A DNA stretch of 6,101 nucleotides from Rhodobiaceae bacterium. GTDB taxonomy: Bacteria > Pseudomonadota > Alphaproteobacteria > Parvibaculales > Parvibaculaceae. Location of the stretch: contig NVWR01000001.1 in NCBI GenBank assembly GCA_002746275.1, positions 521,389-527,489 of the forward strand, read 5' to 3'. Numbering within the stretch: position 1 is the stretch's first letter; each line of letters begins with the position of its first letter. This document shows positions 1 to 6,101 of the stretch, piece after piece. The notes under the pieces are model-generated. The model was given only the letters and a program-made list of their open reading frames with translations, did not search any database and had not been told where the DNA came from. The position numbers were made by a program, and so were the translations under genes.

Positions 1-669
<669 letters not shown>

Positions 670-673
670 TCAG

Positions 674-1543
674 TCAGCGCTTAAGCCGTGCGATCAGGCT
701 TGAGGTGTCCCATCTCTTGCCGCCCATCTGCTGAACATCGGCGTAGAACTGATCGACAAGGGCTGCGACCGGCAGTTGCGCCCCGTTTCGCCGCGCTTCT
801 TCAAGACAGATCGCCAGATCCTTGCGCATCCAGTCAACGGCGAACCCGTGGTCAAATTCGCCCGCAATCATCGTCTTGTACCGGTTCTCCATCTGCCAGG
901 ACTGAGCCGCCCCTTTGGAAATCACCTCAATAACAGCTGTGGGGTTGAGCCCTGCCTGCTCTGCAAACTGGATGCCTTCTGACAGGCCCTGCACAAGTCC
1001 GGCTATGCAAATCTGGTTCACCATTTTGGTGAGCTGGCCAGCCCCTGCGGGACCCATAAGTTGCACGGAGCGTGCAAAAACATTCATCAGGGGCAGCGCC
1101 TGATCAAACACAGCCTTTTCGCCACCAACCATGACTGTCAGGGCACCCTTCTCTGCACCGGCCTGCCCGCCCGACACGGGAGCGTCCAGAACACCAATCC
1201 CTTTCTCGGCCCCAAAAGCAGCAAGCTCCCGCGCAACATCTGCCGAGGCCGTGGTGTGATCCACAAAGACACTGCCTGCATCCATGCCCGCAAACACGCC
1301 CTCCGGGCTCATCGTCACAGATCGCAAATCATCATCATTTCCCACACAGGCAAAGACGATTTCAGAACCCTTGGCGGCGTCCGCTGGGGTTGGGGCCATC
1401 TTACCACCATGCTCAGCAATCCATGCTTCCGCTTTCACAGTTGTGCGGTTGTAAACTGTGACCGCATGCCCCATTTTACTCAGGTGGCCAGCCATCGGGG
1501 ATCCCATAACCCCAAGGCCGATAAACGCTACAGATTTGCTCAT
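674..1543 (-). CDS. NAD(P)-dependent beta-hydroxyacid dehydrogenase (3-hydroxyisobutyrate dehydrogenase / tartronate semialdehyde reductase family)
   Basis: A 289-residue cytoplasmic oxidoreductase, the normal length for this family, which interconverts a beta-hydroxyacid and its semialdehyde. The N-terminal Rossmann domain begins with FIGLGVMGSPMAGHL (7-21). The second beta strand ends in NRT (32-34) rather than the acidic residue of NAD-type 3-hydroxyisobutyrate dehydrogenases, which suggests NADP(H) preference. The substrate-binding segment DAPVSGG (120-126) and the catalytic segment GPAGAGQLTKMVNQ (164-177), with the catalytic Lys173 and Asn176, are intact. WMRKDL (238-243) supplies the conserved Lys-Asp near the cofactor. 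The ATG at 1543 was chosen because the Rossmann motif starts directly after it and an AAGGA lies 6 bases upstream; the frame stays open a further 198 codons upstream, but that part is antisense to the acylase gene and shows no domain. The gene diverges from the acylase and converges on hemB. Exact substrate (3-hydroxyisobutyrate, tartronate semialdehyde, succinate semialdehyde or other) cannot be fixed from sequence alone. Confidence 0.93.
   Translation of the reverse strand: MSKSVAFIGLGVMGSPMAGHLSKMGHAVTVYNRTTVKAEAWIAEHGGKMAPTPADAAKGSEIVFACVGNDDDLRSVTMSPEGVFAGMDAGSVFVDHTTASADVARELAAFGAEKGIGVLDAPVSGGQAGAEKGALTVMVGGEKAVFDQALPLMNVFARSVQLMGPAGAGQLTKMVNQICIAGLVQGLSEGIQFAEQAGLNPTAVIEVISKGAAQSWQMENRYKTMIAGEFDHGFAVDWMRKDLAICLEEARRNGAQLPVAALVDQFYADVQQMGGKRWDTSSLIARLKR
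680..704 (+). terminator. Weak stem-loop just downstream of hemB
   Basis: CTTAAGCC (680-687) and GGCTTGAG (697-704) can form an 8-pair stem, with one U-G wobble in the plus-strand RNA, around a 9-base loop. It starts 11 bases after the hemB stop codon. No run of T follows it, so it is not a standard Rho-independent terminator; it could protect the hemB mRNA 3' end or be chance. It lies inside the last codons of the opposite-strand dehydrogenase, whose RNA would have a C-A mismatch in the stem. Confidence 0.22.
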
Positions 1544-1549
1544 GACCCG

Positions 1550-1554
1550 TCCTT
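1550..1554 (-). promoter_or_regulatory. Ribosome binding site fixing the dehydrogenase start
   Basis: AAGGA on the minus strand, 6 bases before the ATG at 1543. This good Shine-Dalgarno match decides for the 289-residue start over the much longer open frame that continues upstream. Confidence 0.7.
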
Positions 1555-1580
1555 CTTCGTTGCATTTGATGCTGGTGATC

Positions 1581-1610
1581 TTTGTACCGGAGGGTTGGTC
1601 ATAAAGGCAA
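1581..1610 (-). promoter_or_regulatory. Possible sigma-70-like promoter for the dehydrogenase gene
   Basis: On the minus strand, TTGCCT (1610-1605) and TACAAA (1586-1581) lie 18 bases apart, each matching 4 of 6 consensus bases. They sit in the 96-base divergent spacer, about 40 bases before the start codon at 1543. The match is modest and could be chance. No comparably spaced pair was seen on the plus strand for the acylase, so its promoter remains unplaced. Confidence 0.27.
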
Positions 1611-1630
1611 AGTCTGGGTGAAAGTTTCTG

Positions 1631-1637
1631 GGGAGGA
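1631..1637 (+). promoter_or_regulatory. Ribosome binding site of the acylase gene, tightly spaced
   Basis: GGGAGGA precedes the ATG at 1640. The core GGGAGG is followed by only 3 bases (AAC) before the start codon, closer than the usual 5-9. No other start candidate lies nearby, and the membrane anchor begins directly after this ATG, so the start is still preferred. Confidence 0.6.
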
Positions 1638-1639
1638 AC

Positions 1640-4048
1640 ATGTCTCGGGTTCGTCAAATTGCAAAATGGTCTGGCATCGCCGTTGCTGCGCTGATCAGCA
1701 TTGTCGGGCTGATTGTTCTCGACCGTTTTAGCGCGGCCCGCCAATCCGTTGATGCCCATGACGGCACCCTCAGTCTGGTAGGTTTGGAAGGCGACGCGGA
1801 AATATTGCGCGATGCCAACAAGGTCCCGCACATTTATGCCAGCAGCGAAGCTGATGTGAGCTTCGCACTGGGCGTGGCCCATGCGCAGGACCGCCTGTGG
1901 CAGATGGAATTGTTTCGCCGTGTCGGCCAAGGTCGCCTTGCAGAACTTCTGGGCAGCACCGCCCTGCCCGCAGATCGGTATATCCGCACCCTCGGACTTT
2001 ACCGTCTGGCGGAGGAAACCCTCCCGCACCTCAAACCCGAAACCCTGTCCATTTTGAACGCCTACGCGGCCGGGGTGAATGCCTATCTCGAAGCGCGACC
2101 CAATCCGCTTCCCCCAGAGTTTTTGTTTTTGGCCCACGCGCCCGAGCCCTGGTCAGCCGCAGACTCGGTCGTCATGATAAAGCTGCTGGCACTTGGCCTG
2201 TCGGGTAATGCTACGCGGGAACTCTCCCGCGCGCACCTCGCCTCGGTCCTATCGCCCGATCAGTTGGCTCAGTTCACTCCGCCCTACCCGGGAGATGCGC
2301 CCGTCGCGCTGCCTGACTATGCAAGTCTCTACGCACAGGCCCCCATCCAGCAGGCGGCAGCATCTATCCCGGATGTCGGTCCCAAGGGGGCCTCCAACAA
2401 CTGGGTTGTTGACGGAAGCTGGACCGTCAGTGGCAAACCGCTTCTAGCCAATGATCCGCATCTAGGAATGTTGGCGCCCTCCATCTGGTATCTCGCTCAC
2501 CTTGCCTATCCCGACCGCCACGTCGTTGGCGCCACCGTCGCCGGTGTTCCCAGTGTCATATTGGGCCGCAATGACTGGATCGCGTGGGGGTATACCAACA
2601 CCGGTCCCGACACCCAGGACCTCTATGTCGAAAAGCTCAACCCTGACAATCCGGACGAATATCTGACACCGGATGGTTATGCGACGTTCGAGGTTCGAAC
2701 CGAAATTCTGAAAGTCCGGTTCGGTCAGGACGAAACACTCATCGTGCGGTCCACGCGGCACGGCCCCGTTCTCCCCGACACCTTTTTTGGCGCGGACAAG
2801 GTTATCCCCCCCGAGCATGTAATCGCACTGGCATGGACAGCACTGGCCAGCCCCGACCTGACCATCCAGGCCGGCCATGAAATTACGCGGGCAAGAACGT
2901 TCCGCGATTTCAAGGCCGCACTGCGAACCTACGTCGCACCGATGCAGAATATGGTGTTTGCGAACGTGGACGGAGAGATAGGTTTTATCGCCCCGGCGAA
3001 CGTGCCCATCAGAGCTAAGGAAAATGAAACCGCAGGCCTGATCCCAACTCCCGGATGGAAACCCGAAAACGACTGGACCGGGCTTATTCCATTCGAGGAG
3101 CTACCGCAAAGCTACCGTCCCTCGCGCGGGTACATAGTGACGGCGAACAATAAAATCGTCCCCGATAACTACCCCTACTCGATCACCCGCCAATGGGACC
3201 TTCCCTTCCGGGCCATGCGCATTGAGGAACTCCTGACCGCAAACCGCGACCACACGGTGAAGAGCTTCCTAAGCATGCAGATGGACAATGGGTCCAGCTT
3301 TGCGGAACGTTTCACCGCCCTGCTGTTGGCCCATGCATCCGACCTCCCGGCGACCCTGGAGGCACGTGAACGCTTGGCAGCATGGACCCACCTGATGGAT
3401 GGAGAAAAAGCAGAGCCGCTCATTTTCACGGCCTGGATGCGAGAGCTGACCCGTGCCGTCTACGCCGATGAATTGCAGGATCAGTTTCCACGGCACTGGC
3501 GTTTTCACTCCACTTTCATGGAGGCTGTTCTGACCGCCGATGACGGCACAGAAATCTGGTGCGACAACACCGAAACCGCAGATGTTCAGGAGACCTGTGG
3601 CCCTCTTGTCGATCAAGCGCTGGTGAAAGCGCTTGAGTACCTGCGCTCAACTTATGGTCAGAACATGAATGACTGGCATTGGGAAAATGCCCACCCGGTC
3701 GTTAACCGACATATCCCCGGATCATTTTTACCGATACTCGGCGATGCCCTCACCATCAGTCGGCCTTCGGCTGGCGGAAACCACACCATCAATCGCGGCC
3801 AGCATGTGATCAGCAACGAACGCCCATACGACAATATTCATGCCGCTGGGTTCCGCGCTGTCTACGATCTGAACGATCTGAACGCATCACGGTTTATGAT
3901 TTCAACGGGACAATCCGGCAATCCCTATTCACCCGACTACGACATGTTTGCAAGCGGCTGGACAGTCGGGGAAAGCATCGCGATCCAGACCGTGAGAGAA
4001 AAAATCGATGTCGTTGCAACCTTCAATTTGCAACCTGCTACCGAATAG
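1640..4048 (+). CDS. Membrane-anchored penicillin acylase family Ntn hydrolase (peptidase family S45)
   Basis: An 802-residue precursor of the self-cleaving N-terminal-nucleophile amidase family, which includes penicillin G acylase, cephalosporin acylases and acyl-homoserine-lactone acylases. A basic start is followed by one hydrophobic helix (about 11-27), a signal or anchor placing the enzyme in the periplasm. The alpha-chain region carries GVAHAQDRLWQM (78-89). KGASNNW (249-255) marks the autocleavage site, with Ser252 becoming residue 1 of a 551-residue beta chain. Counting from it, His274 is beta-23, the position of the catalytic His in cephalosporin and AHL acylases (Gln in penicillin G acylase). 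Asp324 and Asp327 are beta-73 and beta-76, the calcium-binding aspartates of E. coli penicillin G acylase. GYIVTANNK (497-505) probably holds the oxyanion-hole Asn, and GGNHTINRG (712-720) is another family motif. Cys641 and Cys653 may form a disulfide. It appears complete and processable. The substrate is not predictable; quorum-signal degradation is one possibility. Its last 11 bases overlap the converging TonB-like gene. Confidence 0.95.
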   Translation: MSRVRQIAKWSGIAVAALISIVGLIVLDRFSAARQSVDAHDGTLSLVGLEGDAEILRDANKVPHIYASSEADVSFALGVAHAQDRLWQMELFRRVGQGRLAELLGSTALPADRYIRTLGLYRLAEETLPHLKPETLSILNAYAAGVNAYLEARPNPLPPEFLFLAHAPEPWSAADSVVMIKLLALGLSGNATRELSRAHLASVLSPDQLAQFTPPYPGDAPVALPDYASLYAQAPIQQAAASIPDVGPKGASNNWVVDGSWTVSGKPLLANDPHLGMLAPSIWYLAHLAYPDRHVVGATVAGVPSVILGRNDWIAWGYTNTGPDTQDLYVEKLNPDNPDEYLTPDGYATFEVRTEILKVRFGQDETLIVRSTRHGPVLPDTFFGADKVIPPEHVIALAWTALASPDLTIQAGHEITRARTFRDFKAALRTYVAPMQNMVFANVDGEIGFIAPANVPIRAKENETAGLIPTPGWKPENDWTGLIPFEELPQSYRPSRGYIVTANNKIVPDNYPYSITRQWDLPFRAMRIEELLTANRDHTVKSFLSMQMDNGSSFAERFTALLLAHASDLPATLEARERLAAWTHLMDGEKAEPLIFTAWMRELTRAVYADELQDQFPRHWRFHSTFMEAVLTADDGTEIWCDNTETADVQETCGPLVDQALVKALEYLRSTYGQNMNDWHWENAHPVVNRHIPGSFLPILGDALTISRPSAGGNHTINRGQHVISNERPYDNIHAAGFRAVYDLNDLNASRFMISTGQSGNPYSPDYDMFASGWTVGESIAIQTVREKIDVVATFNLQPATE
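3999..4034 (-). terminator. Possible terminator of the ExbB-ExbD-ExbD-TonB-like operon
   Basis: A perfect 7-base inverted repeat, GTTGCAA (4013-4019) and TTGCAAC (4028-4034), with an 8-base loop, begins 3 bases after the TonB-like stop codon when read on the minus strand. A run of six T on that strand (4004-3999) follows 8 bases after the stem. The gap is longer than in a textbook Rho-independent terminator and the stem is short, so efficiency would be doubtful. The element lies within the last codons of the acylase gene. Confidence 0.3.
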
Positions 4049-4946
4049 ATCCCTCAGCAGCCAGGCGATAGGATTTGCAATGAGGTGATGAGAAGCGGTC
4101 ACACGACGAGTAGTAAAGGTTCAGTACCGCGCCATCCAAGTTCATATCGTAGCAATTTTTCGTATTGTAGTCGATCACCTGCGCCTGATGGCAAAAGCGG
4201 TTTCCCTCAATCCACCACCGACCATCAGAGCTTCTGGACGTGGTTGACGAACGTTCCTGATGAAACGTCTTGTAATGGTAATAGACAAGGCTCACTTCGC
4301 TGGTCCCATTGGGGTTGAGCTTGATGGTCGTGTTGGTAAGCCGGTTGCCACCTTGAATATCAAGCCGTCCCATCTCCAGGTGCAGCGTGTGTCCTGTCAG
4401 GCGCGCGCTGATCTGATTGCCCGTCAGAGAGTTACCTGGACGATTGCGAATGGTTTCTTCCAAATTGCCACCTGCACCAAATGGATCATTGCCGACTGTC
4501 CCAACAGAACCGCCTGGCGTTACAATATCTTGCTCACCACGCTGAGGGGTTGTGGCAGCTTGGGGCTGGACGTCTTCGTTGCGCCGTGTGGGAAGCTGAT
4601 CCGTGACTTCTGGTTTCGGCTCTGGCTTGGGCTCAGGCTTAACCTCCGGTTCTGGTTCCGGCTCCGGTTCGGGCTCTGGAACAGGATCAACATCCACATC
4701 TGCAAATGATGGGGTCTGCAAGTCCGTTCCATCAATATTGGCAGCTGCATCATCATCATTGCCGACACCCGCCGCGAGCTGAAAACGCAACGCGTCCCCA
4801 CCCCCAGGACCTGGCACGCCAAAGATACCGCCCGTCCCCAAATAGAGAAGCAGCGCCAGGATATGAACACCCAGCGAAGCCAGCAAGAAGGTCCGGAGCT
4901 TCGGTGAACTGGACTGATCAAAATCATCTGCTTCAGCAACACTCAT
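4038..4946 (-). CDS. TonB/TolA-like periplasm-spanning protein with an atypical four-cysteine C-terminal domain
   Basis: A 302-residue protein, probably the arm that transmits energy from the ExbB-ExbD complex encoded upstream. After a short polar cytoplasmic N-terminus there is one membrane helix (about 19-37) containing Ser24-x3-His28, the spacing of the Ser/His pair in TonB and TolA anchors. A Gly- and Asp-rich segment follows, then a Pro-Glu/Pro-Lys tract (about 87-113), the hallmark of TonB linkers. The last 130 residues (about 173-302) are a Thr/Asn/Tyr-rich domain with GRWWIEGNRFC (242-252), NCYDMNLDG (264-272) and cysteines at 252, 265, 282 and 290. It lacks the YP..A...G..G.V.V pattern of the usual TonB C-terminal domain. 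The W-x-I-x2-x-x-x-C ... CY ... DG layout recalls small alphaproteobacterial secreted domains such as DUF995-like proteins; this is a resemblance, not a match I could test. The start overlaps the second ExbD stop (ATGA). The TonB-like architecture is clear; the partner of the C-terminal domain is unknown. Confidence 0.88.
   Translation of the reverse strand: MSVAEADDFDQSSSPKLRTFLLASLGVHILALLLYLGTGGIFGVPGPGGGDALRFQLAAGVGNDDDAAANIDGTDLQTPSFADVDVDPVPEPEPEPEPEPEVKPEPKPEPKPEVTDQLPTRRNEDVQPQAATTPQRGEQDIVTPGGSVGTVGNDPFGAGGNLEETIRNRPGNSLTGNQISARLTGHTLHLEMGRLDIQGGNRLTNTTIKLNPNGTSEVSLVYYHYKTFHQERSSTTSRSSDGRWWIEGNRFCHQAQVIDYNTKNCYDMNLDGAVLNLYYSSCDRFSSPHCKSYRLAAEGSIR
4608..4688 (-). repeat. Pro-Glu / Pro-Lys coding repeat of the TonB-like linker
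   Basis: Low-complexity stretch encoding residues about 87-113 of the TonB-like protein. It begins with alternating Pro-Glu dipeptides and then alternates Pro-Glu and Pro-Lys. Such tracts form stiff extended rods that help TonB cross the periplasm. The codons vary (CCA, CCG, CCT, CCC), which limits slippage, but its length may still differ between related strains. Confidence 0.85.
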
Positions 4947-5347
4947 TCTGATTGCTCCGTCACCAGATTGACCTCACGCACGCCCACATTGCGCAAGCCT
5001 TCCATGAGTTGGATCAGACTATGTGCAGGAGCATTCTCGTCTGCTTTGATGGCAACATTGAAAATCCCACCATCATCAAGAAATTTCCGAAGCATGTACG
5101 GCGCCAGCGCCGCATCCATCACCAAATCACCAAGATGGACGAACCCATCGGCTTCGACATAAAGCACCACATCTTCCGAGGCGCGTTTGTCATCAACCAC
5201 CCCAGCGGGGAGGTCGACCTCAATGTCATCAGTTGGTTGCAACGTGCCCGCCAGCATGAAAAAAATCAGCAGCAGAAAAACGATGTTGATGAGCGGAACC
5301 ACTGTCTCAAACGGTCGGCGCGGAGTTTCTTCGTCAAAATCAATCAT
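4943..5347 (-). CDS. exbD: ExbD/TolR-family protein, second copy, with Asn replacing the membrane Asp
   Basis: A 134-residue inner-membrane protein of normal ExbD length: a short cytoplasmic N-terminus, one membrane helix (about 16-33) and a periplasmic alpha/beta domain. ExbD proteins sit as a pair inside the ExbB pentamer and couple proton flow to movement of the TonB arm. The helix motif reads VVPLINIVFLLLIFFML, so Asn21 stands where nearly all ExbD/TolR proteins have the essential protonatable Asp (Asp25 in E. coli ExbD). The codon is AAC at 5287-5285, and the surrounding motif is otherwise intact, arguing against decay. The periplasmic part is acidic and contains FNVAIKADENAPAHSLIQLM, a typical ExbD segment for the strand-helix region. 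The ATG shares one base with the stop of the first ExbD gene (TAATG), and its own TGA overlaps the TonB-like start, so all three are probably co-translated. It may work as a partner of the Asp-bearing first ExbD. Confidence 0.94.
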   Translation of the reverse strand: MIDFDEETPRRPFETVVPLINIVFLLLIFFMLAGTLQPTDDIEVDLPAGVVDDKRASEDVVLYVEADGFVHLGDLVMDAALAPYMLRKFLDDGGIFNVAIKADENAPAHSLIQLMEGLRNVGVREVNLVTEQSE

Positions 5348-5751
5348 TACCGGATTTTCTCCACACGAGACGTTCCGATCGATTGAGCCCCCCCGTTACG
5401 AGCCGCTTCAATCGCTCCGATAAGAGGCTGAACTGCAGCGCCCTTCTCCACAAGAATAGAAACGACAGCCTCCGGATCACCCCCAAGATTGCGGCGAATA
5501 CCGTCACTTAGGGTTTCCAACGTAATCACCTCTCCATCCAGACGATGCGTCCCATCCGACAGGACCCAGACCTCCACCACATGGCGGTCTGTTTCCACTT
5601 CTTCAGGGCTTGGAGCGGGCGTTAAAACCGCAAGCGCCTGCGTCTGAATGAAGGACGTTGCCAGCATGAAGAAAATCAGCAGAAGGAACACCACATCGAT
5701 CAACGGCGTCAGGCTGACTATTCTCTTTTTATGAACAGGTACGTCAAACAT
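5347..5751 (-). CDS. exbD: ExbD/TolR-family biopolymer transport protein, first copy
   Basis: A 134-residue inner-membrane subunit of the proton-driven ExbB-ExbD motor. It has a short basic cytoplasmic N-terminus, one membrane helix (about 14-33) with the signature LTPLIDVVFLLLIFFML, and a periplasmic domain. Asp19 (codon at 5697-5695) is the protonatable residue required in ExbD and TolR. After the helix comes a Pro-rich stretch (TPAPSPEE) and a periplasmic fold with VVSILVEKGAAVQPLIGAIE, the usual ExbD strand-helix segment. The ATG at 5751 lies 7 bases after the ExbB-family stop, and an AGGT ribosome-site match overlaps that stop. The stop shares a base with the next gene's start. Equal length to, but clear divergence from, the following ExbD protein indicates an old duplication rather than a recent one. 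Confidence 0.96.
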   Translation of the reverse strand: MFDVPVHKKRIVSLTPLIDVVFLLLIFFMLATSFIQTQALAVLTPAPSPEEVETDRHVVEVWVLSDGTHRLDGEVITLETLSDGIRRNLGGDPEAVVSILVEKGAAVQPLIGAIEAARNGGAQSIGTSRVEKIR

Positions 5752-5758
5752 ATGGCAC

Positions 5759-6101
5759 CTATGCGAATTTCAGCGCAGTCAGGAGACGTGAGGAGGCATC
5801 GCGCAAAGCAAGACGCGCCACATCAACACGGCTTTCCATAAGGTTGAGAGCCGAAATGGCGGGAATAGCCACCGCCAGACCAACTGCCGTTGTCAGAAGC
5901 GCTTCCCAGATACCACCTGAAAGGATTGCTGGATCAACTTTGCTCCCCGCACTTTCAAGCTGCTGAAAAGCGCTGATCATCCCGATCACGGTTCCCAACA
6001 ATCCGAGCAATGGTGAGATGTTCCCAATCACCTCAAGCCCCCGGAAATAGCTTTGAAGTCCGCCGAGTTCATTGCCCCCAACGCGAGCAATTTCTTCCTC
6101 A
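5759..6101 (-). CDS. exbB: ExbB/TolQ/MotA-family proton channel protein, N-terminus beyond window edge
   Basis: The 113 visible residues are the C-terminal half of an inner-membrane channel subunit; the frame is open to the right edge, so the start is not visible. An internal GTG at 6031 should not be taken as the start, since the coding frame and family similarity continue upstream of it (GLQSYFRGLEVIGNISPLLG). Numbered from the first visible complete codon, one membrane helix covers about 25-45, with the signature SPLLGLLGTVIGMISAF, and a second about 66-87, with EALLTTAVGLAVAIPAI. Thr37, Glu66 and Thr71 correspond to the polar residues Thr148, Glu176 and Thr181 of E. coli ExbB, which line the channel next to the ExbD Asp. 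The gene is the first visible member of the operon and is followed 7 bases later by ExbD. ExbB versus TolQ is hard to separate on this fragment; the Pro-Glu TonB-like partner favours ExbB. Confidence 0.95.
   Translation of the reverse strand, partial: EEEIARVGGNELGGLQSYFRGLEVIGNISPLLGLLGTVIGMISAFQQLESAGSKVDPAILSGGIWEALLTTAVGLAVAIPAISALNLMESRVDVARLALRDASSRLLTALKFA

Noticed and set aside
1061..1621. A 186-codon plus-strand open frame.
   Set aside because: It lies almost wholly antisense to the dehydrogenase, whose protein is clearly conserved; its translation is basic, His/Arg-rich and without a domain.
1544..1639. A small RNA, riboswitch or operator in the divergent spacer was considered.
   Set aside because: Apart from ribosome sites and one weak promoter-like pair, no strong inverted repeat or known regulatory motif was seen in these 96 bases.
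1544..2137. The dehydrogenase reading frame stays open on the minus strand for 198 codons upstream of its chosen start, which would give a 487-residue protein.
   Set aside because: The extra part is antisense to the acylase N-terminal region, has no recognisable domain, and the Rossmann motif plus a good ribosome site fix the start at 1543. It is best explained as a shadow of acylase codon use.
4608..4688. The short-period repeat was considered as a possible non-coding tandem repeat or regulatory array.
   Set aside because: Its 6-base period matches Pro-Glu/Pro-Lys dipeptides in frame and is the expected linker of a TonB-like protein.
4260..4709. A 149-codon plus-strand open frame opposite the TonB-like gene.
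   Set aside because: Its repetitive Trp/Arg/Leu tail is simply the antisense reading of the Pro-Glu repeat; the minus-strand frame has the anchor, linker and operon context.
4952..5386. A 144-codon plus-strand open frame opposite the second ExbD gene.
   Set aside because: The minus strand encodes an unmistakable ExbD protein with coupled start and stop; the plus-strand translation has no domain.

Overview
The window looks like chromosomal DNA from a Gram-negative bacterium, most likely an alphaproteobacterium. The base composition is moderately GC-rich, genes are tightly packed, hemB encodes the aspartate-type (Mg-dependent) enzyme common in alphaproteobacteria and Pseudomonas, and there is a TonB/ExbB/ExbD-type energy-transducing set that requires an outer membrane. 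The lineage call is an inference from protein style only. No mobile element, CRISPR array, tRNA or rRNA was seen. No gene-free stretch exceeds 300 bases; the longest is the 96-base divergent spacer at 1544-1639.

Layout. Positions 1-669 (+) hold the C-terminal two thirds of hemB (porphobilinogen synthase, tetrapyrrole synthesis), cut by the left edge. It meets, tail to tail and only 4 bases apart, a beta-hydroxyacid dehydrogenase gene at 674-1543 (-), of the 3-hydroxyisobutyrate dehydrogenase / tartronate semialdehyde reductase family. A 96-base divergent spacer then separates that gene from a long membrane-anchored penicillin-acylase-family Ntn hydrolase gene (1640-4048, +). Its reading frame overlaps by 11 bases, tail to tail, the last gene of a four-gene minus-strand operon that fills the rest of the window.

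The operon, read right to left, encodes an ExbB/TolQ/MotA-family proton-channel subunit (partial, running off the right edge), two consecutive ExbD/TolR-family proteins, and a TonB-like protein. Gene junctions are a 7-base gap, TAATG and ATGA, so translation is probably coupled. The products should form one inner-membrane motor that uses proton motive force to move or energise a periplasm-spanning arm.

Two things make this operon the most interesting part of the window. The second ExbD protein has Asn where the family's essential protonatable Asp sits in the membrane helix, while the first keeps the Asp. The TonB-like protein has a normal TonB/TolA-style anchor (Ser-x3-His) and a Pro-Glu linker, but its C-terminal domain is a four-cysteine module that does not read as the standard TonB C-terminal domain. 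Together they suggest a specialised ExbB-ExbD-ExbD-arm system with a heteromeric ExbD pair and an unusual periplasmic effector domain. The acylase gene next to it is convergent, not part of the operon, so a functional link is not implied.
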